A DNA stretch of 64,000 nucleotides from Haematococcus lacustris (lineage: Eukaryota; Chlorophyta; Chlorophyceae; Chlamydomonadales; Haematococcaceae), in NCBI GenBank assembly GCA_030144725.1, contig JASKMD010000012.1:4113848-4177847 (forward strand), in the 5' to 3' direction. The notes below the pieces were generated by a model, which worked only from the letters and a program-made list of their open reading frames with translations, was not told the DNA's origin and did no database searches. Position numbers and translations under genes: made by a program. Shown here piece by piece: positions 11,901 through 21,968 of this stretch (positions within the stretch are counted from its first letter, which is position 1; each line of letters opens with the position of its first letter).

Positions 11901-13022
11901 TGATGCGGTGCTGCGTGCCTGCTGCAAGGTGGTGTGCAGGCCCAGGGGCGCAGGCCAGCGGCGGGGCAGGGTGGTGCTAGTGCATGAGCACCGCACCACT
12001 CGAGTCAGCTCAACGATGACTGGCAAGCAGCCATGTGAGGAGGAGCTGAACAAACTCAGTGCCACAAGGCCTGCAGGCTGGAAGCCCCCAGCAGGGCATG
12101 CGGAACAGCGCCTGGTGCTCCCAGCCTGGAGCCAGCGGCGTGCCCAGCCAGTGCGGGCCCTTATGTGGTGCCCGGTAGTGGCCCCCGGCAAGCCCCCACA
12201 GGCCCCACGCAGCAGCCAGGAGGCCACACAGCCAGCAGCCTCAGAGCCAGGGCCCAGCACTCCCCCGCCAGCCAAGCTCACCAAGGCTAAGCAGGCAGCT
12301 GAGCCCACCCAGCCCACCAAGGGCAAAGGCAAGGCCAAGGGCAAGGCAGGTGGCTGGACTGGGACTGCAATGCAGCATTGAACATGCAGCGCATTGAGGA
12401 GAGCAGGTGGCGTCCACTAGAGCTGTGCTACTGGAAAGACCAGGCAGCTCTGCCAGCCAAGGGCAAGGAGTACCCTGGCCTGGGCTACAAGCGGCTGCGA
12501 GACAAGCCACCCAAGGCCCAGGAGCAGCAGCCTGCTGTGGCACAGTAATGTGTGCCCCCTTCTTGAGCTGTGATCAGCTTACATTAGCGCATGTATTGTC
12601 ATGCCAACTCTACACAATAGCCCTCAGGGGTCAGGCAATGATGTAGGTGGTAGGCACTCATGCACCATGTCCATGTGCACTGGGTATACTCCACACAGCC
12701 CAATAACACCATTGAAGTCGGGCCGCTATTGCCTACTAGTATATTCCCGCTAGTGGCTGCTAGTGGCCACTACTGGTTCGGCTCAAATGGAGGCCCTAGT
12801 GAGGGACAAGGGGCTGTTGACTTGCCTTGCCTTTGGTGATGATAGGCCTGAGAGCTCCATCAAGCGCTGCTTGCTCAGCTGCACTAGGCAGACGTGGCCC
12901 TGGGATAGAGGCATGGCTGCTACTCGCTGACAACAGGCCTGGAGCAATCGCCAGCAGGCTGGTGCCAAGCAGCAGCTGTCGCCTGGTGGTTTCCACTTCC
13001 TTGCCTAAATCCGAGGTGGCAG
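8915..13022 (-). CDS. APXR: Ascorbate-peroxidase-related haem peroxidase (APX-R), probably plastid-targeted
   Basis: Class I haem peroxidase of the APX-R/APX6 group, expected to remove hydrogen peroxide. Exons: about 12826-13022, 11486-11632, 11005-11112, 10490-10640, 9536-9696, 8915-9004; all junctions agree in phase. Visible are the distal-site block R-L-I-F-H-D-C-G-T-F, the F-E-L-D-R-P-E-N region, L-G-R-L-D ahead of P-D-P-E-G-R-L-P, the proximal His in C-G-A-H-T-L-G, K-G-F-G-D-P-T-T-F-D-N and the Y-A-D-D-Q-A-L-F-F C-terminus. Phe replaces the distal Trp of classical APX, and no Trp appears at the proximal ascorbate-type position, as expected for APX-R. The first exon seen carries a twin-arginine hydrophobic segment (T-T-R-R-Q-L-L-L-G...S-S-H-A) like a thylakoid-lumen signal. 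Upstream transit-peptide exons are unresolved. Intron 1 and the last intron have GC donors; intron 1 holds a Fanzor copy. Confidence 0.88.
11755..12815 (+). mobile_element. Fanzor family-1 element, 5'-truncated, in APX-R intron 1
   Basis: After an acceptor-like GGCTGCAG at about 11790, the plus strand encodes the middle and C-terminal Fanzor regions: L-E-E-E-V, V-V-F-F-G-A-A-G-I-G-T-G-G-G-W-G, H-E-H-R-T-T-R-V-S-S, P-A-W-S, then a Lys/Ala/Pro-rich linker. The RuvC-III block (L-D-W-D-C-N-A-A-L-N-M-Q) and the tail to the TAA at 12548 continue in a shifted frame from about 12350. No RuvC-I part is present. The family-1 terminal segment fills 12570-12815 and ends about 10 bp from the APX-R exon 1 donor. 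The copy is antisense to the host gene and not functional as it stands. Confidence 0.82.
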
Positions 13023-13326
13023 CTGCATTACGAGGGGTTCAGCGTAGATTAATGCGAGAGTGTTGATCCAACAGCTGTTGCAGAGACCGGTTCCCTACCT
13101 GCTACGGGTGAGCGAGGCGCGTTCCCGCATTTTCGACGGCCGAGCGTGACTGGGATGTTCACTGGCACTCTCGCTAGCATCGTCGCCGCCAATTGCCCAC
13201 ACCCCTACGATGTCAGTTAGTGCGCGTCGGTTGGATTCGTTAGATACCAATTCATCGCAGATACTCTGCTGGACTACGCGTTTCAGCGGCCGGGGCTTTG
13301 GCCCTTTGCATCGAGGACAGGGAGAG

Positions 13327-16300
13327 ATGCGTCACGCGTCCTGGGTAGCGGGTTACCTCGCATTGCTTCCTCTGCTGCTGGCTGTAAGCAATGTTAGCCT
13401 GCCATTTTTGCTGGCATCTCGGGATCCGGAGCTGTCGGTGCGGTGTGTCGGGACAGCTCGCCTGTGCTCTGCGCTTGCGTGATGGTGACAGGCACGCGCC
13501 CTGGCACTGAACCCCGTGTACAACGAGGACTACCTGTCAGCACACCACCAAATGCAAGCCCCCGTCCAAGACAGCAGCACCCCGGGAGCATCAGGACAGG
13601 CCACTCAAGGACACCATTCAAAGCCTGATGGGAGCAGTGTACCCATCCTTACAATCCTTGGCATGACATGTTTCATGTCAGCCATGGCTGGCTTTGGCGC
13701 CTTACCCTTCTTCTTCTGTGGCAAGCTCAAGCAGAGTTGGGCTGGCATCGCCAATGCTGTGGCTTGCGGAGTCATGCTGTCAGCTTCGTTCGACTTGCTA
13801 CATGAAGGCGCTCCATACAGCCCATTCCTCACAATTGTGGGGATGTTAGCTGGAGCCATATTCATCAAGTAGGTTCAGCAGCTGCCAAGCCGGGTAAGAC
13901 GCGCAAGCTGCTCCCGAACATATGCAGACATGCCACAATGCTTAAGTACAGTGTGGCATACCAGGTTCCTCAATATGTGGGCTGAACCGCCGTGTACTGC
14001 GCTGCATTGAGCTTGCAGGAGCAGCCAAGAGTTCCTATCCCAGTTTGATGACGCCAGCTTTCAAGACTTGAATGGCGCTGATGCACGCAAGGCCATGCTG
14101 ATCGTGGGTGTCATGGCAGCCCACGCTTTTGGGGAGGGCTCTGGAGTAGGCGTGTCGTTCTCAGGCCACCGTGGATGGGCTCAAGGCACGCTGGTGACGA
14201 TCGCCATCGGGCTGCACAACATCCCTGAGGGAATGGCCGTGGCCACTGTGATGGTGGCCAAGGGCGCCCCGCCACGCAAGGCTCTGTTCTGGTCACTCTT
14301 CTGTGCCTTCCCTCAGGTCCGTTACAAACAGCACACCCAGCATGTCATAAGCAGTGAAGGATAGCTGCAGTGGCAACTCGCTGCCAGCGTGCTGCCATGT
14401 TAGCCTGTACTGTGCTCCTGACTGAACGCAGGCGTTGGTGGCGGTGCCGTCCTTCATGTTTGTGGAGACTTTCCAGGCATTGCTGCCCATGGCCCTGGGC
14501 TTTGCAGCCGGCTGCATGATCTGGATTGTGTGTGCTGAGCTGATGCCGGACGCACTAGAGGCAGCGCCACATCCCCAGGTCGCCACCGCAGCCACCTGCT
14601 CTGCAGCGTGGTGAGCATGGCCAGCAGCGCACCCACAACTGCAGCCTGAGCAGTGCACCGAGTTTGAGCTAGGGAGACAGCCAGCAGGGCTGCAACAGAG
14701 CATGACTAGGCTGGGTGCCAATGGGTGCCCATGGCCTCCCAGCAAACCTGCCTGTTGCGCACAGCTCCTGGAGCAGTGAATGCTTGTAGGACAGCAAGGC
14801 ATTCAGCTCTCTGGCTTTCATCATCGTTTTTATTGTCTGTTTGTTGTCATCTGGCTGTTTGGCTAGCTCGCTTTAATCCACACCTAGAAAGAGCAGTGCT
14901 GCTTGCAGATCCTCCATGCATGCATGCCATGCCTGCTGCCCTGCCGCGATGTGTCAGGCTGCAAGGCATGAGCATGCTGATCGCGACCCTGGAGAAACCT
15001 GACGGCGCCCTAGCTTCTCCCATTAAGGCCGACCTGGCGCATGTCAGCCGTCAGCTGCTGGCCCTCAGCCCGGCCCTGATGGTGCCCTGCCTGGTGGCGG
15101 CAGTGGCTGTGACCTGCCTGCCCTCCATACCCCTCACCCTGGGTGCAGCTGCCGGGGCCATGGGGGCGCTGGGAGGCGGCCACCTGCTGACCAGCATGCT
15201 GCATGGGGTCGCCATTGGCAGGGTTGCTCTGCTGTCGTGGGCTGTCGTGGGCGCTGCGGTGGTGGTATGGCTGCAGCGGAAGGATGTGCCCGGTAGCAGC
15301 ACAACAGGCAGCAGCCATGAGGTGGGTGGTGCGGGTTGAGGTGCAGGCAGGCAGCTGGGGAAGGTGGCTGATGCAGGCAGGTGGCATGCACCAGGAGCAT
15401 GTGTTGGCAGGCAACTGGGGCATGCCAATGGAGCAAGCAGGTTACCAAGAGCATGTACAGGCAGGCAGCTGGGGTAAGTGCAGAGGACAGGTTGACCTGC
15501 CTACAAACATGACTAGGGGGTTTAAGTGGGGCCAGCAATAATGGCGCAGTGTTCTTCTACTTCTTCAGCCCCGACCAAGATGGCTGTAGGCAGGCAGTCA
15601 AGCAGGCACAACCCAGCAGCCAAGGGACACAGCAGCCTACTTACCCGAGCTACTTCAAATGCCAAGGAGCCTTGAGCCAACAGTGGTGGCTAAACGCACA
15701 AGTGACTAGCACCTATTGCTGCTGGCTAGCATTTATCCGCCTCTCACTGCAATGCCCAGCCCTGCAGCTGTTGTGCCCGAGGTGGAGGGTATGGCAGGGT
15801 GTGTGGTGTGGTGGTGGCTAAGGAGGGGTTGCGGCCTGTGCCTGCAGGTCAAGGGTGCACACGCAGAGCAGCTGGGCATGCACATTGTTGGTGGACGCAG
15901 CAGAGGGGCGTCTGCCGGTGGCACCCTGCCCCAGCCGCCTGGGACAGACCTGACGCAAGGCTGGCTGCATCGGCCTGCCCTGCAGAGCCACCTGTCGGGC
16001 CAGCAGCTCATAGACAGATCCTCGCACCACGCCAGCAGCAATGGCGTGCTGCAGCAACACTTGCCTGGGTCAGGCAGCCAGCAGCCTTGGGAGCCAGCCT
16101 TGACTCATGAGCTGAACCCACATGCCAGGCTGCATGTGGGCAATGGGCAGCTGCTGCATTGCGCTAGCCACGCAAACGGCTATGCCACAGCAGGAGCAGC
16201 AGCAGCAGCAGCAGCAGCAGGCAGTGCGTATGACATGGCAGCAAACCCACAGCCACACAGCTATGTGGAGGTGCAGGCTCACTCCATGCTGTGTGGCTGC

Positions 16301-17264
16301 GAGCAGTGCAAGGCAGGCAGCCTGCAAGGGCAGGGCCTCTATGGCAGTTTCCCTGATCATGGCAGTGTTGTGTTCCAGGCAGGCGAGCCGCCCCTGCTGC
16401 TGGGAGGGGTGCAGGGCAGCAGCAGAGTAGGCCGGGCAGCCTGGGCGGGCAGCCTGCTGCTGCTGGGCCACGCAGCAGGTGGGGTGGGGGGGCCCCTGGC
16501 AGCAGCACTGGCCGCCAGCAGTGTGTCAGTCACGCACCTGGTCTGGCCCTTAGTGCACCACGGTGAGTTGTGGAGCAGGGGGCTGTGCCAGGTGGTCAGG
16601 TAGCTCCTATGCTGGAGAGAGGGGGCTTAGGGGCTGCCATTGCTGTCCCTGCCCTTGTCAGGGCTGCTCAGGTCAGACCTGTCCAAGGGCACTCCCCCAC
16701 CTGGGTCTGCCCGTTCCTCACTCTTGATTGACTCTGCTTGCCTTGCCATACTGCTTTCGTATGTGTAGCTGTGTCTCGCGTCATGCCGTCGCTCTTGCCT
16801 TGTCCCTGCCCCTGCCATATCCTGACTTACCTGCCATATGCTGCCTTAAGCTACTAGGCGTTGGTCTGACCCTGGCCTGGCTCAACCCTGCAGGCTTGCC
16901 AGTGGGCCTCGTGTGCGCTGGACTCAGCAAGGCTGCCTTCGGGCCTGGCCGCTTACCCAGTGTGCTCCTGGCTGCCTCCTTCACAGCCTGCTCACTCATC
17001 ACAGCCATGACCTGCGTAGCCGGAGCCCCGGTGGGCCCTGCTGCCAGCCCTCCAGCCGACTGGCTGTATGACTCCGCCCACCATACCCAGGCAGTACAGG
17101 CAGCGGTGGCAGGGGCGCTGCTGGCAGGGTCCACCCACTGCCTATGGCCTGCTGCGGCAGCTGCCAGTAAGGCACGACGGGCCAGGACCGGTCTGTTTCT
17201 AGGCATCACGGTGGGAGCAGTAAGCAGCCTGCTCGCATTAGCGGCCCACAGCCTTGTGCTATGA
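13327..17264 (+). CDS. ZIP-family divalent metal transporter (ZupT/GufA-like)
   Basis: Multi-pass transporter expected to move Zn or related metals into the cytosol. Exons: 13327-13383, 13492-13868, 14019-14316, 14432-14610, 14958-15321, 15848-16562 and a last exon near 16860-17264; the first six join in consistent phase. Exon 1 encodes a 19-residue hydrophobic leader. Exon 3 carries H-A-F-G-E-G-S-G and the ZIP signature H-N-I-P-E-G-M-A; exon 4 carries membrane helix 5 with C-A-E-L-M-P-D-A. Exon 6 adds a long low-complexity His/Gln/Ala-rich insertion, likely a cytosolic loop, containing a poly-Ala run. Exon 7 encodes Ala/Leu-rich hydrophobic segments and ends at TGA 17262-17264; its junction with exon 6 could not be made phase-consistent, so that end is provisional. 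Parts of exons 3 and 6 are duplicated downstream. Confidence 0.82.
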
Positions 17265-17848
17265 GTACACTTTGCCCTGAGTGGTACTCACCCAGTGACC
17301 AGCCAAGCAGCCAAACAGCTGACGGCATGAACGGTGTTAGCCACCATGTTCCAAGGAGGGAGACGAGGCGCACAGCAGGCAAGAGGGGCACCCCACCAGT
17401 GCTCAGCACATGCCCCTAGCCCACCTTCCACACCAGCCATCCTGCTATGGCCTTTCCTGCCAGGGCAGCAGCACACCGCTAGGTTGGTGTTAGTGTTCTA
17501 ACCATGAGGTGCCTTACAGTGGACAGCGCTGTTGTGGAGGCCCTGCCAGCGTTGTTGGGTGTGTGAGAGCTGTTGAGGCAGGGCAGGCAGCGTGGCATGC
17601 AGTGCGTGCCAATTTGCCTGATGCCCTTACTATGCCACACCCACCGTTCCCGGTCCATCACCATGCGTCATATGCAATCTATCATGCACCATGTACCGCC
17701 TACTCTCCTATGTCAGATGTCGTTTACATACATACATTGTTTGTGTCGAGACATCAGCTCCTAGCCCGCTTGCTCGCCCCTTTCCGCGTATGGCGTGCTC
17801 AGATAAGCCATGTGGACCATCAGGGGCAGTATAGCCATCTCTACAACC

Positions 17849-17928
17849 ACATTGTTGGTAGACGCAGCAGAGGGGCGTCTGCTGGTGGCACCCTGCCCCA
17901 GCTGCCTGGGACAGACCTGACGCAAGGA
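17849..17928 (+). pseudogene. Duplicated 80 bp fragment of ZIP exon 6
   Basis: Nearly identical to 15880-15960 in the ZIP gene, encoding the same H-I-V-G-G/R-R-S-R-G-A-S-A-G-G frame. The flanks are unrelated, so only this piece was copied. Confidence 0.75.
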
Positions 17929-18571
17929 TGTCACCATTGTTAGACGGACACAGCATGCATGAACAGTGGGGCAGTGAGGTGGTTTGCACAGACTGCTAAG
18001 ACGAGCCTGTCACTGTGTGGAATGGTTTAGTAATGGTCTGCAACGCTCATGCCTCTAGCCGTTAGCTGTTCTGCCAGCCCCTCCCTTCCGGGGACTTGAA
18101 CTTTTCTGCAAAGGATAGGAACAGCATGTATGCAAGCCACCATGCCCGCCTAAAGCTGCTGCAAATATGACGACTACAACACAAGGCTGACGTCTGTCAA
18201 ACGTTGTATGTGTTTAATAATGCATGCAATGAACATAATGTCGGTGTTCAATGATATGTTACGGCTGCTTCACTTGGACAGCTGTGAGTACACTCAGCGA
18301 CACGAAGTCGCTAAGTTAGATCGTCATGTGCTTATGCTGCTATTTAGGCAACCTTCACTGCCTTGACCAAACCAGGCATGCTGGGCTCCATGGGACACAA
18401 CCGTGGTCTGTAGTCCTCAGACTCAGCACATGATGGAGCCATGACATTTTGGAGTATTGGGGGAGTATTGTCTTGCCCATGCCAGCTCAACGTCAAGACG
18501 CCACCAAGTCAACAATGGACATCTCAGGCAGCAGAGAACGCCCAACTCAGCCTGCGGCTGATGTCACAAAG

Positions 18572-18660
18572 AAAGCCAAGGGCGCCCCGCCTTGCAAGGC
18601 GCTGTTCTGGTCGCTCTTCTGTGCCTTCCCTCAGATCAAATACAAACAGCACACCCAGCT
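18572..18660 (+). pseudogene. Duplicated fragment of ZIP exon 3 with following intron
   Basis: Matches 14260-14345: the end of exon 3 (A-K-G-A-P-P-x-K-A-L-F-W-S-L-F-C-A-F-P-Q) and the first 20 or so bases of the intron behind it. The GT donor is changed to AT. Retained intron sequence shows duplication at the DNA level, not through a spliced transcript. Confidence 0.75.
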
Positions 18661-18718
18661 GGAAGGGTTAAGCTAGGGTTAGGAGTCTAGAAGCCTCCTC
18701 TCAATCCCCGCCCCAGGC

Positions 18719-21254
18719 TCACTCGTCTCCGCCCTCCTCGCCTTCGCCTTCCGCCGGAGGAGGCGCAGGCTTGGGCGGCAGTTCCAACGACTCGACCAGC
18801 GCCAGGTCAAACTCCTTCGCCACGGGCGGCGGCGGCATCGGGACGTACGGCGCGTTTTTGATACCCCACCCCACGTAGATGTTGCAGAATCGCTTGTCCG
18901 CCCCGGCCACAAAGGCTCCAGGCCACAAGTTGCTGCGCACGCCGCCAATTTGAAACTTGACGCCCTCGCTACTGCTACTGACGAGCGGGGCCCAGGCGGG
19001 GCTTCCGTCCGCCAAGGGCGCGTCCTGCTCGAGGGAGGAGAGCGGCTCCGGCCCCTCCTCCTGCTCCTCAAGGCTGGGCTCCCAAGTGTCTTCCTCGCCC
19101 TCTGGTGGCTCGCGCTTGAACAGCTCGCATCGGCCCTGCTTCTTCATGTGGGGATACCTGTAAGGGTGAGGGTGGCAGTCAGTGTCGCATGAAGCATGGG
19201 GTTGCCCTAGCATGCGGCAGAACAGGCGCAGTAAGAAGCATTGCCCCAACCCCCCTACTTCCTGGCCCTCCCCTGCTCTTGCATCCAAGCCTTTCCCTGG
19301 GCTCATGCAGCCCCCCCTGCAGCCCATGGCCTACACCCTCCCCTGCAGCCCATCGCCTGCACCCTCCCCTGCAGCCCATCGCCTGCACCCTCCCCTGCAG
19401 CCCATCGCCTGCACCCTCCCCTGCAGCCCATCGCCTGCACCCTCCCCTGCAGCCCATCGCCTGCACCCTCCCCTGCAGCCCATCGCCCAGTCACCTGTGC
19501 ACCCAATTCACAACGCTGCTGAGCTCCCGACCAGGGAAGCCCGCAAAGTCCTCGCTGGTCTCCACCACGCCTGGCTCTTCTCCCGCCAGGAACAAGCCAG
19601 AAGGGGCGCACACCGTGGTGGCTGCGATGCGGGCAATCTGTGCTCTCAGGAAGTTGGCTTCTGTGCCTGGGAACTGGGGGTAGGTGGCCACATGGGAGGT
19701 GAGGCGGCCGGTCAGGAACTTCTTGATGAGCCGAGCGGCTTTGATCTGGTCGGGTGTGACGAAGGGCAGCTGGGTCATGGCCCCACCCAGGTAATTGCAC
19801 ACAAAGTACACGTACTTATTGGAGCCAGTGCCGGTAGGCTCAAATGGCACAGTGCCCTCTGCAAGGACATGGCAGAGATTGGGGTGGCCCTCATCCATGA
19901 TGGCCATACAGGATGCCTAAGATGCAAAAAGAACATAATACAGGATGCCTAGATTGCAGAGTGCCTGCAATGCATAGCTGCTCATGTTGAAGATGCTCGG
20001 GTAAGAGTTGGACAGAGAGTTCAGTGGCTGCTCTGTGTGGCACCTGGGCGTCAGCAGCACTGGCTGTCTGATAGCCTTGGAGCTGTTGCTAGCTATGGCT
20101 AGGGGCGAGTGCTCAGCTAGGGCCCCAAGTAGTCCAAGGTGGCTGTGTTGAAGCCATGGCATGTGTGAGCCCCTTCATGGCTGTGTAGGCCCAGTGGGGC
20201 TCGAGCAGATGAGTCCAGGGTTAGGTAGCAGACCTGGGCCCTACTGGGTGACATAGCGCTGCAGAAGTTACCTAGGGGGCTGCTGACTGCACAGACCTGC
20301 CCACTGGGGCTGCAGATGAGTCCTGGCCTGCTGCTGCCCAGCACCGCCAAGCATACCTGGGGCGTCAGGCACCTCCGGGGGCTCTTTCAGCTCTGTCTCG
20401 AACACATAGTAGTCCGCATGTAGGCCAAAGAACTTGCCGAAGAAGCGCACTCTGGCTACGCCTCGCTTGGCATCCTCTCCCAGCTTCTTCACAGCCAAAG
20501 CTATGTTGTACATCTCTGCACGCCCCAGCCCCACGCCCACAGCGTCCAACAGCATGCCATCGCCTACTACATCTTCTGCCTCGTACTGCAGGGCATGCAG
20601 CAGCCACACTGATACAGATGTGTGCAGCAGCAATGATAGCCTGGTGGCCCCAACCATACAGTGTGTCAAGATGCACTTGCAAGATGCATGCTGGGCTGCC
20701 TGCTTGGCTGCAGGGCTGGAGCTCACGTCATTTGGTGCCTCAGCCTCAATGGGCTCGCCAGTTTCAGGATCAACTGGCAGGTCTGGGTTCCTGTGCACAG
20801 ACAGGAATGTGTTGCTTGGGCTTCTGCATTTTGGAGCACGTCAGGGGTTGCTACCCACCCAAACAGGTTGGCAGTCGCCACGGCACGGGCAGCATCTGCA
20901 GCAGACTGCAGTAAGGGCACAGCATGTTAGTTGGGCTGTGACTGGCACACACATGCACATGCGTAGCAACCCACCGAAATGGGCACGAGCGGGGAGGACT
21001 CTTTAGCTGTGAAGGCAGTCTTTTTGACTAAGAGAGACGTCTCCAGCAGGTCGATTGCCCCAGTCGGCTTTTCCTCAAGAACCTATGACGTTGAAGAGCT
21101 CGATAGAACGCGTTGGTCGTTTGGGCATGTCGAACATTTCAAGTGGGTCGCAAGAGCGTGCCTTAGTGAGGACGCTTGTTAGGTGCTCGTATATGGATGG
21201 GCCATCAGTTGTTGCTTGTTTTTGCAGAAATGCCAGAGCACTTGACAGGTCCAT
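18719..21254 (-). CDS. RSP4/RSP6: Radial spoke head protein, RSP4/RSP6 family
   Basis: Structural protein of the radial spoke head in the axoneme, transmitting signals between the central pair and dynein arms. Seven exons join in phase to 447 aa, close to the 459-465 aa of Chlamydomonas RSP6 and RSP4: 21162-21254, 20975-21082, 20859-20905, 20727-20790, 20357-20585, 19495-19858, 18719-19157. Typical blocks are L-L-E-T-S-L-L-V-K-K and K-E-S-S-P-L-V-P-I near the N-terminus, R-F-F-G-K-F-F-G-L-H-A-D-Y-Y-V-F in the middle, Y-F-V-C-N-Y-L-G-G with L-P-F-V-T-P-D-Q-I-K-A, F-P-G-T-E-A-N-F-L-R-A and the late G-V-R-S-N-L-W-P-G-A with Y-V-G-W-G-I-K. The tail is acidic, as in the family. Intron 1 has a GC donor (AAG|GCACGC). 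Assignment to RSP4 rather than RSP6 is not possible here. Confidence 0.95.
19315..19490. repeat. 26 bp minisatellite in RSP4/6 intron 6
   Basis: About six head-to-tail near-perfect copies of a 26 bp unit beginning CTGCAGCCCATCGCCTGCAC. The tandem units have no spacers, so this is not a CRISPR array. It opens spurious frames on both strands. Confidence 0.9.
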
Positions 21255-21968
21255 GGTGGTAACTGTGGCCGACGGAGCGATAGCTATGTTAGCTCACTGC
21301 TAACATTCTACGTCCCACGCACACAAAATCAAACACAAAGTCTGAAAATGTTCGCCGCTCATGCACAGAACTGCTTTGTCGATCCGACGCCTTTGCCCAA
21401 ACTTCAGCAGAGTCAAGTGGCATTTACTGCAGTGTAATGATACCAGCAGGCACGGTGGAGACATGTTAATGCATAGTGCCTATGACTTCATATATCTCTG
21501 CCGGCAATGCCACTGCAGAAGGCTTCTATCCGTTGTAGTGACAGAAGACCGTGGACGGTAACACTGTTAAGCTCTCGGTGGTGGGACCCACTGATGGGAG
21601 GTTGGCATGCGGCACTGTGCCTGTAGTTCCGACTTTGTGTGCCAGACGTGTGTGGAGCAAGTGGGGTGCCGTCCATAAATGGCAGTTAGTGGCTGCTAGT
21701 GGCTGAGGTTAGGCTCTTAAGCATAACGATAGAAGCATAACGATAGAATTAACTAACGCTATAAATATAGGTAGATAGGTAGAACGCTATAAATATAGGT
21801 AATGACAGAAGATCGTGGACGGTAACACGTAACGGCTCTTGGTTGGACAGCATGGTGCAGCATGGTGTTTTCCTACAAGCAAGCAGCAATAACAATTGCA
21901 TCTTTCTCTGCTGCGTGCCAGGCTTGCTCTAGCCGCGGCTCCTGGGTCGCATCGCTTGAGAAGCCGAC
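21255..21968. promoter_or_regulatory. Divergent intergenic region between RSP4/6 and eIF3d
   Basis: The two genes are transcribed away from this 714 bp gap, which must hold both promoters. A roughly 27 bp direct repeat (TGACAGAAGACCGTGGACGG near 21539, one base different near 21803) brackets an AT-rich section with CATAACGATAGAA and GCTATAAATATAGGTA duplications. TATAAATA at about 21760 and 21790 could be a TATA box, but no transcript evidence exists. Confidence 0.45.

Larger units (their letters stand above)
17265..18718. other. ZIP-RSP4/6 convergent intergenic region with gene debris
   Basis: No intact gene is seen. The stretch contains two displaced copies of ZIP sequence and, at about 18205-18258, a sequence resembling the dispersed repeat at 34595. 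Both neighbouring genes end towards it. Confidence 0.5.

Noticed and set aside
19315..19490. Regular repeat array resembling a CRISPR array
   Set aside because: Units are contiguous without spacers, lie in an intron of a eukaryotic gene, and have no cas neighbours; it is a minisatellite. The same applies to 30055-30484 and 39093-39267.
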